From NCBI GenBank assembly GCA_040882285.1, contig JBBEBQ010000018.1, positions 62,001-126,000 of the forward strand: a stretch of DNA of 64,000 nt, read 5' to 3'. How positions within the stretch are numbered: position 1 is the first letter of the stretch; every line of letters starts with the position of its first letter. This document shows, in pieces, positions 36,082 to 44,137 of this stretch. The position numbers and the translations under genes are program-made. The notes under the pieces were generated by a model that did not search any database, was not told where the DNA came from, and saw only the letters and a program-made list of their open reading frames with translations. Origin of the DNA: Gemmatimonadaceae bacterium. GTDB lineage: Bacteria > Gemmatimonadota > Gemmatimonadetes > Gemmatimonadales > Gemmatimonadaceae.

Positions 36082-37371
36082 TTACCGCGTCCGCACGGGG
36101 CGGATGTCCCTACGTTGCGTGCGGGTGCTGCGTGGACGGACGATCCGCGCAGCGCCCGCGTCCTCGACATAGGGACTGCGCACCTCACCGAGCTCGATCG
36201 GTAGCGCCACGCGCACGAGCACGGTGAGGACGAACATGCCGAGCGCCCACACCCCGGCGGTGACGCCGAGCTCGACGAGACTGGGCGTGTACTCGACGAT
36301 CTCGCCGAGCGGCGACGGGATGAATCCCGGCACCACCAGGCCGATCCCCTTTTCGATCCAGATGCCGACGAACAGAGCCACGCAGGCGGGAATCAGCCAG
36401 CGCGGATTGTTCCGCACCGGGTGGATCATGAGCGCGATCGTTGCCACCGTGCTGAGCGCGATCGCCGTCCAGATCCACGGTACCAGCGCGTTGTGTCCGT
36501 CGAGGCCGAAGAAGAGGTACCTGGCGTTGATGCCATGATGCGTCGGCGAATAGAACTTGTAAAAGAGCTCCGAGCCAAGCATCACGAGGTTGATCTGCGC
36601 CGCGACGGTAGTTATCAGCGCGAGCTTCGAGAACGCTCCTTCGGATATTTCGTACTCGGTCTCCCTGCGGATGAACCAGAGCAGGAGAATCACGAACGCC
36701 GGGCCGGCGGTGAATGCCGACGCCAGGAAGCGCGGGCCCAGCAACGCGGTGTTCCAGAACGGCCGGGCCGGCAGTCCCGCCAGGAGGAACGCCGTGACCA
36801 GGTGGATGCTCACCGCCCACATCACGGCGATGTACATCCAGGGGATGTACTTCCTCTTGTCCGGCTGACGGCCGGAGAAGCGACTGTACAGGATATAGAA
36901 CGGGATGACGAGATTGAGCGCCAGATAGCCGTTCAGCACCAGGACATCCCAGGCCAGCAGGGAACGGGGCCAGTTCAGGAACCCGATGCCGGGCATGAGG
37001 TGCCAGCCGCCGAGCGGGTTGCCGATGTCCACGACCACGAATGCAAGGCACATGACCAGCGCGGCCACCGCGACCGCCTCCGCCATGAGCACCGCGCGGC
37101 CGAAATCCACATCCTTCAGGATATAGGCTGGCAGCACCAGCATCATGGCGGCCGCCGCGAGACCGACGAGGAAAGTGAAGTTGGAGATATACAGCCCCCA
37201 GCTTACGTGATCGTTCATGCCCGTGACGCCCAGTCCATAGCGCAGCTGCAGAGAGTACGCGTACGCCCCGACGAGCATGATGAGCGTGAGGCCGCCCATC
37301 CACACGTGGTAGCGCCGGCCCCCGGAGGTCGCCGAATGCAGTGCGCTCAGCGCGAACGGCTTCAGGTGCAA
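36082..37371 (-). CDS. NrfD/PsrC-type quinone-interacting membrane subunit
   Basis: 429 residues, TTG start at 37371 with GAGGCG just upstream and 7 bp after the ferredoxin stop. About ten TM helices; NDHVSWGLYISNFTFLVGLAAAAMM and HLVTAFLLAGLPARPFWNTALLGPRFLASAF are typical of the HmeC/DsrP-like branch of the NrfD family. It should exchange electrons with the quinone pool and pass them to or from the iron-sulfur subunit encoded just upstream. Last redox gene of the minus-strand cluster. Confidence 0.9.
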   Translation of the reverse strand: MHLKPFALSALHSATSGGRRYHVWMGGLTLIMLVGAYAYSLQLRYGLGVTGMNDHVSWGLYISNFTFLVGLAAAAMMLVLPAYILKDVDFGRAVLMAEAVAVAALVMCLAFVVVDIGNPLGGWHLMPGIGFLNWPRSLLAWDVLVLNGYLALNLVIPFYILYSRFSGRQPDKRKYIPWMYIAVMWAVSIHLVTAFLLAGLPARPFWNTALLGPRFLASAFTAGPAFVILLLWFIRRETEYEISEGAFSKLALITTVAAQINLVMLGSELFYKFYSPTHHGINARYLFFGLDGHNALVPWIWTAIALSTVATIALMIHPVRNNPRWLIPACVALFVGIWIEKGIGLVVPGFIPSPLGEIVEYTPSLVELGVTAGVWALGMFVLTVLVRVALPIELGEVRSPYVEDAGAARIVRPRSTRTQRRDIRPVRTR

Positions 37372-37378
37372 TGTCGCC

Positions 37379-38356
37379 TCAGTCGGTGAAGTACCAGAAG
37401 CGCGGCTCGATCTTCAGGTCCTCTTTCAACCGGAACACGCGCTTGTTCGCGAGGATCCAGCGGATCTCCGAGTTTGGATCCAGAAGATTTCCAAAGACAC
37501 GCGCGCCCGTCGGGCACGCCTCGACGCAAGCCGGGAGCTGGCCTTTCCGAGTGCGGTGAATGCAGAAGTGGCATTTCTCCACGACGCCCGTCTTGCGCGC
37601 GCGGTTGCCGAGGTAGTGCTGATTCGTGTTCAGCTCGGCGACCGGCACTTCTGGCTCGCTCCAGTTGAACCGGCGCGCCCAGTAGGGGCACGCTGCCATG
37701 CAGTAGCGGCAGCCGATGCACCAGTCGTAGTCCACGACGGTGATGCCGTCCGGTTCCTGCCAGGTCGCGCCCACGGGACACACCTTCACGCACGGCGGGT
37801 CGGCGCACTGGAAGCACTGCGTGCCAATGTAGAAGTGGCCCTCCGCGGGCACCTCGTGCTGGAACGTCGCGTCGGCGTGATCGAAGTCGATCACCCCGTC
37901 TTCCATCTCGAAGATGCGGATGTACTCCGTGGCGGCGCGGCGGTCGAGGTTGTTCTCGTTGATGCAGGCCTCGACGCAGCTCCGGAATCCCTTGCACTTC
38001 GAGATGTTGAAGGCGTAGCCGAACACCACTCCGGGCTGGGCGCCGGTGGATTGAATGGTCACGTCCACACCGCGCTTCAATTCCGCCAGGCGCTCGAGCC
38101 GCGCGATCGTCTCGGCCCGCTCGGCGTCGGTCATCGTGCGATAGTTGCCTTTGATGTACTCGCGCCAGGCGAGCAGCTTGGCTTCCTTCGACTCCGGAGT
38201 CGCGGCGCTGACCGGCGCGCAGGCGGCCACGGCGCTGGTACCGGCTGCCGCTCCGCCGAGGAGGATGCTCAGCGCGCGCCGGCGGTCGACACGCTTTTGC
38301 AGCAGCGTCTGCCCGGCCGCGTCGCGCGGCACGTCGGTCGTCGGGTCGGAGGTCAT
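37379..38356 (-). CDS. Tat-exported iron-sulfur subunit (DsrO/HmeA/TmcB-like) with an altered cluster
   Basis: 325 residues from the ATG at 38356. Tat-like signal DRRRALSILLGGAAAG. Four cluster-binding stretches: CKGFRSCVEAC (121-131), CFQCADPPCVKVCP (181-194), CIGCRYCMAACP and CHFCIHRTRKGQLPACVEACP. In the first stretch the residue that should be the second Cys is Phe124, so that cluster may be [3Fe-4S]. Expected to sit on the periplasmic side, wiring the NrfD subunit to the NapA-like protein and cytochromes. Overlaps the tetrahaem gene by 4 bp. Confidence 0.9.
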   Translation of the reverse strand: MTSDPTTDVPRDAAGQTLLQKRVDRRRALSILLGGAAAGTSAVAACAPVSAATPESKEAKLLAWREYIKGNYRTMTDAERAETIARLERLAELKRGVDVTIQSTGAQPGVVFGYAFNISKCKGFRSCVEACINENNLDRRAATEYIRIFEMEDGVIDFDHADATFQHEVPAEGHFYIGTQCFQCADPPCVKVCPVGATWQEPDGITVVDYDWCIGCRYCMAACPYWARRFNWSEPEVPVAELNTNQHYLGNRARKTGVVEKCHFCIHRTRKGQLPACVEACPTGARVFGNLLDPNSEIRWILANKRVFRLKEDLKIEPRFWYFTD

Positions 38357-39111
38357 TTGCCTGGGCCTCGGATTCGCTCTATGCGCGGAGCGCGGAAGGG
38401 GATGCGCGGCTCGAGCGCCGGCTGGTGCGGGTCGTGGCAGTCGGCGCAGCCCATCAGCACGCGGCGTCCCTGCCACCCGTCGAGCCGCTTGCCGTGCGCG
38501 CCGGCAGCCCACGACTCGGCCTGCGAGAAGTGACATTGCGCGCACAGCCGGTACGTGTGATCGAGAGTGGCGTGCTCGCCGCTCTTGAGCGCGAGCAGCT
38601 CGACGTTGTCCGCCGCGTGGCAGGTGGAGCACGTTCCGCCGGTCTGCCGCGGATGCACCGCCTCGATGTTCTGGTGCGCGTCGGCGACGCGGTCGTCGGC
38701 CAGCACGATCCGCCGTCCGAGATGACACGACGTGCACGGGTACTGGCCGAGATCGGCCGCGCGCGACCGGAGCGACGTCCGCCGCGTGATGCGGCCGAAC
38801 CGGCGGGACATGGCCGACGCCGGATCGCCCGTGCGGAGCGCGACCTCGAACGGCCGATCGCCCGGCCCGTGCCAGAGATCCACGGGCGCGGCGGGCACCG
38901 TCCCGAGCGCGCCCGGCTGGACGGCCGTATCGACGCGCGCGGGGATTACCGAATCCGATTGCGCGCGAGCCACGTCGGAGACGGGCGTGCCCGGCGGCGT
39001 GCCCAGCTCGGCGCGCTCGTCCTCGGGGGTGCGCTCGCGCTCGCGGCAGGCGAAGCTCGTCCCGAGGAGCGCGACCCACATCACCACCGTGAGAACGCGG
39101 CCGTATCTCAT
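38353..39111 (-). CDS. Tetrahaem cytochrome c lipoprotein
   Basis: 252 residues from the ATG at 39111; the signal ends at VALLGTSFAC. Four CxxCH sites: CTSCH, CSTCH, CAQCH and CADCH, with several extra His as distal ligands (HPRQTGG, HATLDHTYR, HGKRLDG). Resembles class III / NrfH-associated multihaem proteins but no named family is clear. ATGA-type overlaps with genes on both sides place it within the complex operon. Confidence 0.85.
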   Translation of the reverse strand: MRYGRVLTVVMWVALLGTSFACRERERTPEDERAELGTPPGTPVSDVARAQSDSVIPARVDTAVQPGALGTVPAAPVDLWHGPGDRPFEVALRTGDPASAMSRRFGRITRRTSLRSRAADLGQYPCTSCHLGRRIVLADDRVADAHQNIEAVHPRQTGGTCSTCHAADNVELLALKSGEHATLDHTYRLCAQCHFSQAESWAAGAHGKRLDGWQGRRVLMGCADCHDPHQPALEPRIPFRAPRIERIRGPGK

Positions 39112-39923
39112 GACGCGCCCCCGCGCGGGCCGCCGTCGGTGCGCGTCGGCCGCACGAATTCGGCCGTCGCGTCTTCGCTGGGGAGATGGCACTGCTTGCA
39201 ATCGGCGCGCTCCGGATGGGTGGTCCGGATCTCAGCGACCGCGGCCGGCGCGGCGTGACACGAGAGACAGTTGCCACGGAACACCAGAGTGTGCGGAATC
39301 GGCGCCGGCCCGCTGCCGGCGGTGCGTTGCGCCACGCCCGGCCACGCGAGCGGTCTCCAGTCCACGGTAGACTCCGTCCAGCGACCGGCCTCAGGCGTGT
39401 GACACTGGCGGCAACGCGCGCTCGGATCCGTGGACGGGAGGGCGATCGCCATCAGCTCTCCGTCGCCCACGTGGCATTGCAGGCAGGCGCCCATCTCCGG
39501 GTGCGGGGTGATCGGCACGTACGCACCGAACCTCTGGGAGAAGCCGCCGCGCTCGTGACAGGTATTGCACCCGCCATTCTGGAATTCATCGGGGGTGAGC
39601 CCGTGCGGGATGCGCGGGGGTGCGCCCGGATACGCCCGCAGGTTGCGCCAGGTGGCGAGCGTGCGGGGATGCGCCGAGCGTCGCGGCTCCGCTCCGGGAT
39701 CGATCGCCAGGACTCCGGCGTGGGTGCGAAACACGTCCGCTTCGCCCGGGATCGGCGGATCCCCCGCCGCGAACAGCGCCGGGCGAATCTCCGCCGGCTC
39801 CGCCGCCCGCTTCGCCGCGACGTCGCCGAACGCGACGACGATGGCCGCGATCGCAACCACCACCGACGCTATCAGGAAGAGCCGCGTGGGGATTCCCTGC
39901 AGCCGGTTGTCGCGCGGGTTCAC
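39108..39923 (-). CDS. Pentahaem cytochrome c, NapB-like in part
   Basis: 271 residues, GTG start at 39923 in a GTGA overlap with the preceding stop. One N-terminal TM/signal anchor (FLIASVVVAIAAIVVAFG). Five CxxCH sites: CNTCH, CLQCH, CRQCH, CLSCH and CKQCH. The segment PPRIPHGLTPDEFQNGGCNTCH recalls the first haem region of NapB, but NapB is a dihaem protein of about 150 residues, so this is an enlarged relative or a distinct cytochrome. Its place after the NapA-like gene suggests it takes or gives electrons to it. Confidence 0.82.
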   Translation of the reverse strand: MNPRDNRLQGIPTRLFLIASVVVAIAAIVVAFGDVAAKRAAEPAEIRPALFAAGDPPIPGEADVFRTHAGVLAIDPGAEPRRSAHPRTLATWRNLRAYPGAPPRIPHGLTPDEFQNGGCNTCHERGGFSQRFGAYVPITPHPEMGACLQCHVGDGELMAIALPSTDPSARCRQCHTPEAGRWTESTVDWRPLAWPGVAQRTAGSGPAPIPHTLVFRGNCLSCHAAPAAVAEIRTTHPERADCKQCHLPSEDATAEFVRPTRTDGGPRGGAS

Positions 39924-42265
39924 GAGACATTCCTTCCGCCCAGCCGCTCGACGCGCACCGCGCAGATGGTGGTGTCCGGTTGCCCCGAGAGCGGGCAGAA
40001 CGCATCCAGCATCAGCTGCCTTACCAGGACGCCCTCGTCGAACGACGGCGCGAAAAGCTGACCACGCGGAGGCCGCGAGCGGTAGTCGATGCGCGCCTCG
40101 ATTTCTATCGCCCCGCGCCGACTCGCCAGCCTGACCATCTCCCGGTTCCGTATTCCGAGCCGGTTCGCGTCTTCCCGATTCATCTCGAGATACGCCCGCG
40201 GCACGGAGCGATGGAGCGTCGGGATCCGCTGCGTCATAGCACCGCCGCCGAAGTGCTCGAGCACCGCGCCCACTGTGAGCCAGAACGGGTACGCGCGGTC
40301 GGGCGATTCCGCCGGCGGCTCGTGCGGGCGCAGCCAGATCCAGGCCCGGTGGTCGGCGTGGCCGTAGAAGTCGAAGTCGCCGCGCGCGCGGTCCGCCGCC
40401 GGGTCGTGCGCCGTGTTGTACCGCCATTTCGTCTCGCGCCCAACGACGAGCGGCCAGATCACGCCGGGACGCGCGCGCAGCTCGGAGATCGAGGGAAGCG
40501 CGCTGCGGTCCTCGGTGTGGAACCGGCGGTACTCCTCCCATATCCTGGCGACGTGATCGCGCCGCTCCCAGGGAAAGAGCCGCGTGAGCCCCATCCGCCG
40601 GGCGACCTCGATCATCTGCCACGCGTCGCTCATCGCCTCGCCCGGCGGAGCGACGATCTGCTCGAAGTGCTGTGCCCGGCGCTCGACGTTGGCGAAGATC
40701 CCCTCGCGCTCCAGCCACATCGCCGCCGGAAGCACGACGTCCGCCGCGTCGCTCGTGGGCGTCGGATACGCCTCCGATACCACTAGAAAGCGGCCGTCCT
40801 TCGCGGCCGCGCGGCGGTACCGGCTCAGATTGGGCAGGCTCACCATGGGGTTGGTGGCCTGTATCCACAGGAAGCGAATGTCCCCCCGATCGAGCGCGCG
40901 GAACAGCGGCAGGGCGGTGCGCGTGGGGCGGGTGGCTATCGCGTCGGCGGGAATGCCCCAGATCGCGGCGGCCCGGCGGCGGTCGGCCGCGCTCGAGACC
41001 AGCCCGCCCGGAAGCGTGTGGGTCAGCGAGCCCGCGTCGTGTACGGCGTTCCCACCGCTCGGCTGGCCGTGGAGGCTCAGCGCGGCGTTCCCGGGCGACG
41101 CGACCTTGCCGACGAGGAGATGGATGTTGTACAGCACGTTGTTCAGCCAGGTGCCGCGGGAATGCCGGTTCGCCTCCTCGCCCCACACCGTCATCACCTT
41201 GCGCGCGCGGTCGCCGTACAGCGAGGCCAGCCAGCGGATATCGCCCGCGCTGAGGCCGGAGATCTGTTGGGCGCGCTCCGCGGTGTACGGAGCGAGAAAC
41301 GACTCGTAGTCGCCCCAGTTCGCGGCGATCGCCTCGTCCGCGACCAGCGCGTCGTCGGTGAGCCCGTGGCCGATTCCTGTCTGGCCGCGCTTGAAGGCGA
41401 CGTGCCGGTCGACGAACTCACGGTCGACCCATTTGCGCGCGACGATCTCGCGGGCTATCGCGTTGGCGAGCGCCAGCCCCGAGTGCGGCCTGTGCAGGAG
41501 CGAGCGGTCGGCGGCGTAGCTCGTCCGCGTCGTGCGGGTAGTGAGGTCCACGATTCGGACCGAGCGGTCGCGCCGCCTCCGGTCGAGCATGCGTGAAAAG
41601 AGGACCGGATCGGTTTCGGCGAGATTGATGTCCCAGAGGACGAAGACGTCGGCGTGTTCGACGTCCTCGTAGCAGCCGATCGCGCCGTCGAGACCGAAGC
41701 TCGTCTGGAGCCCGGCCATCGCGCTCGCCGCGTAAAGGCGGGAGCTCGATTCGACGTTGTTGGTGCCGATTCCGCCCTTGAACAGCTTGGACGCGACGTA
41801 CGCGTCCGGAATTGTCCATTGCGCGGAGCCGTAGATCGCGACGCTGTCCTTGCCGTGGCGCTGAATGGTCTCACGCAGGCGCTGCGCCACGAGATCCAAC
41901 GCCTCGCTCATAGGCGCTTCGGACAGCCCGGGCCCGCGACGGATCATGGCACGAGCAATGCGATCCCGCCCGTACAATGCCTGCACCGAGTAGTAGCCCT
42001 TCGCGCACGCCAGCCCCTTGCCGACCGCCGAGGCGGGGTTTCCCTTGACGGCCCCAGCGCGGCCGTTCTCGATCGCAATGAGGAGCCCGCAGCCGACGCC
42101 GCACATCCGGCAGGGCGCCTTGCGCCAGTCTATCGCAGACTCCGCGTCCTGTGAGTATCCGGCGGTCGCGGACAGCAGCGTGCCCGGCGCCAAAGCCGAC
42201 CCGGCGGTGGCGGCCGAGACGGCGGCGATCCCCTTGAGGAACTCTCTCCGTTCGACACTTCTCAT
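39920..42265 (-). CDS. NapA-like molybdopterin oxidoreductase lacking the Mo-ligand Cys
   Basis: 781 residues from the ATG at 42265, which opens a Tat signal (ERREFLKGIAAVSAA). [4Fe-4S] site C52, C55, C59 and C87 with the following Lys (CAKGYY). The fold follows NapA closely (GSAQWTIPDAYVASKLFKGGIGTNN, CYEDVEHADVFVLWDINLAETDPVLFSRM, VMTVWGEEANRHSRGT, C-terminal QLFAPSFDEGVLVRQLMLDAFCP). In NapA the Mo-binding Cys lies in RHCMAS; here the sequence is RLYAAS, with Tyr178 in that place. Either molybdenum is bound without protein thiolate or the cofactor is lost, as in QrcB and ActB. Hence not simply called nitrate reductase. First gene of the five-gene redox operon. Confidence 0.88.
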   Translation of the reverse strand: MRSVERREFLKGIAAVSAATAGSALAPGTLLSATAGYSQDAESAIDWRKAPCRMCGVGCGLLIAIENGRAGAVKGNPASAVGKGLACAKGYYSVQALYGRDRIARAMIRRGPGLSEAPMSEALDLVAQRLRETIQRHGKDSVAIYGSAQWTIPDAYVASKLFKGGIGTNNVESSSRLYAASAMAGLQTSFGLDGAIGCYEDVEHADVFVLWDINLAETDPVLFSRMLDRRRRDRSVRIVDLTTRTTRTSYAADRSLLHRPHSGLALANAIAREIVARKWVDREFVDRHVAFKRGQTGIGHGLTDDALVADEAIAANWGDYESFLAPYTAERAQQISGLSAGDIRWLASLYGDRARKVMTVWGEEANRHSRGTWLNNVLYNIHLLVGKVASPGNAALSLHGQPSGGNAVHDAGSLTHTLPGGLVSSAADRRRAAAIWGIPADAIATRPTRTALPLFRALDRGDIRFLWIQATNPMVSLPNLSRYRRAAAKDGRFLVVSEAYPTPTSDAADVVLPAAMWLEREGIFANVERRAQHFEQIVAPPGEAMSDAWQMIEVARRMGLTRLFPWERRDHVARIWEEYRRFHTEDRSALPSISELRARPGVIWPLVVGRETKWRYNTAHDPAADRARGDFDFYGHADHRAWIWLRPHEPPAESPDRAYPFWLTVGAVLEHFGGGAMTQRIPTLHRSVPRAYLEMNREDANRLGIRNREMVRLASRRGAIEIEARIDYRSRPPRGQLFAPSFDEGVLVRQLMLDAFCPLSGQPDTTICAVRVERLGGRNVS

Positions 42266-42526
42266 CGCGCGCCTTGGATTGAGGCCGGCGGCCGCGGCCG
42301 AACCGATTCCCGCGGCCGGTGCACGTGGCCCCATGGATAGCGCTTCGAGCAACCCGGCGGGAATCATCCAATGCCCGATATGCCCTGCCTGATCTCCCGA
42401 CAGGTTCTCGGAAGTTCACCGACAGAGCTAAAGGGAATTCCTGACTTTCACGGTTCTTGCACGGTATCCATCTTTGAGTCGTTCTATGGGTAGTCCAACT
42501 GGAGTGCCTTCTCGGGGGTCTTGGTG

Positions 42527-44119
42527 ATGAGTCACTTGGTGCGCAATCTTCGATCGACGCTCACGCGCATTCCCTCTGTTCCTTCGCTCGCCGCGGCTGT
42601 CATCGTCCTCGCGGCCGCCGGCTGCTCCGGCGACAACGTGGTCTTCCGCGACCGGGCGCCGTTCAATCCGCCGCCCGATGCCGCATCCGGCTTCCTCGGC
42701 TACTACGATGCCGACACGAAGCAGACGACGTGTGGCAACTGTCACTCCGGTTTCCAGGCGAGCTGGGTTACGACCGCGCACGCGAGTGCGCACGCCACGC
42801 TCGAGGCTTCTTCGGCGAAGCAGGATTTCTGCTACAGCTGCCACACGGTCACCGGCAAGGGGAACGTCGTTGGTGGAACCACCGCCGGATACGACAAGGT
42901 GAAGGTGGACACGTACAACGACGTTCAGTGCGAGAGCTGCCATGGCCCCGGCCTGCAGCACGTCGAAGGCGTGAGCCAGGGAACGCTCGTACGGCCGCTC
43001 GCGAAGCTGAGCATGACAGGCAGCGGCAACTGCGGCGACTGCCACTCCGGAGTACACCAGCCGTTCGCGGAGGAATGGAAGGAATCGCGACACGCCTTTG
43101 TCGACCCTTCGCGCGCATCCAGGGAAAGCTGCCTGGGCTGTCATGACGGACGCGGCGCGCTGGCGCGGTTCGGCGAAGACGGCAACTATGTGGAAAAGGA
43201 TGTCGCAACAGCGTATCAGCCTACGACCTGCGCCGTCTGCCACGACCCGCACGGCTCGGCCAATACGAAGCAGCTGCGGTTTTCGATCAGCGCGGCGGAT
43301 CCCGAGTTGAACCTCTGCATGCGCTGTCACCTGCGGGTCGCCGTGCCGGAGCTGACTGGTTACGCCGCAACGCGACCACACGCCCCGCAAGGCGCCATGC
43401 TGCTCGGCTTTGCCGGCTGGCGTCCCCCGGGGTTCCAGTACGACACGGCGCGGATCTTCGGGTCGCACGCTACGACCAAGAATCCGAGACTGTGCGCCGG
43501 CTGCCATGTCAACAGCTTCACCGTCACCGACAAGGCGACGGGAGCGTTCGCCTTCCAATCGACCGGTCACCTGATGCGCCCGGTTCCCTGTCTCGACGCG
43601 ACCGGCAAGCCGACGGCCGACAAGACCTGCGCATATACCTCGACGGCCCGAACGTGGCAGAGCTGCACGGCCTCCGGATGTCACGGGAGCGCTGAGGTAG
43701 CCGCGAACATCTTCAATGACTCCCGCGCGCTTATGAAGTCCTTCACGGACCAGCTCTGGGCGGATCTGGACCACAGCCATTACCTCGAGGCCACCCCCAG
43801 GGACGCCGGCATGCTGGCAACGTTGAAGGCGACGCGCCCGGGCGAGTGGAGCAACACCGATAACATGACCACGCCGGCCGAAGGAGCCGAATTCAACGCC
43901 CGGTTGTGCGGCGAGTACGACCAGTCGAACAGCGACAACTCGAAAGGCGTGCACAATCCCTTCTTGTGTCGGGCCTTGCTCATCGCCACTATCAACTACG
44001 TACGATCGTACTACTCGCTGCCCGGGCCGTCCCTCGCCGAGCAGCGCAGCCTCAACCGGATCAATGACCCAGAATTTCTCCAGGCGGTGCAGCTTTCTCG
44101 CAGGACGCCGGGAAGGTAA
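42527..44119 (+). CDS. Multihaem cytochrome c lipoprotein (8 CxxCH + 1 CX4CH)
   Basis: 530 residues from the ATG at 42527 with GGGGG upstream; a TTG two codons earlier is possible. Lipoprotein signal VIVLAAAGC. Haem sites CGNCH, CYSCH, CESCH, CGDCH, CLGCH, CAVCH, CMRCH and CAGCH plus CTASGCH. The haem-rich part (about 70-330) looks like a cytochrome c554/nitrite-reductase-like fold of paired haems; the last ~130 residues are haem-free. First gene of the plus-strand conduit cluster, divergent from the NapA-like gene across 260 bp. Confidence 0.87.
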   Translation: MSHLVRNLRSTLTRIPSVPSLAAAVIVLAAAGCSGDNVVFRDRAPFNPPPDAASGFLGYYDADTKQTTCGNCHSGFQASWVTTAHASAHATLEASSAKQDFCYSCHTVTGKGNVVGGTTAGYDKVKVDTYNDVQCESCHGPGLQHVEGVSQGTLVRPLAKLSMTGSGNCGDCHSGVHQPFAEEWKESRHAFVDPSRASRESCLGCHDGRGALARFGEDGNYVEKDVATAYQPTTCAVCHDPHGSANTKQLRFSISAADPELNLCMRCHLRVAVPELTGYAATRPHAPQGAMLLGFAGWRPPGFQYDTARIFGSHATTKNPRLCAGCHVNSFTVTDKATGAFAFQSTGHLMRPVPCLDATGKPTADKTCAYTSTARTWQSCTASGCHGSAEVAANIFNDSRALMKSFTDQLWADLDHSHYLEATPRDAGMLATLKATRPGEWSNTDNMTTPAEGAEFNARLCGEYDQSNSDNSKGVHNPFLCRALLIATINYVRSYYSLPGPSLAEQRSLNRINDPEFLQAVQLSRRTPGR

Positions 44120-44137
44120 GACGATCCTCTTTTTCAA

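Noticed and set aside
39920-42265. Naming the molybdopterin gene napA and calling the cluster a nitrate reductase
   Set aside because: The Mo-ligating Cys is Tyr, the cytochrome partners have five and four haems rather than two, and no napD or napF is seen.
42446-42461. Near match to a sigma54 promoter (TTTCACG-N4-TTGCA) upstream of the multihaem lipoprotein gene
   Set aside because: The -12 half is good but the essential GG at -24 is TT, so I do not call it without transcript data.
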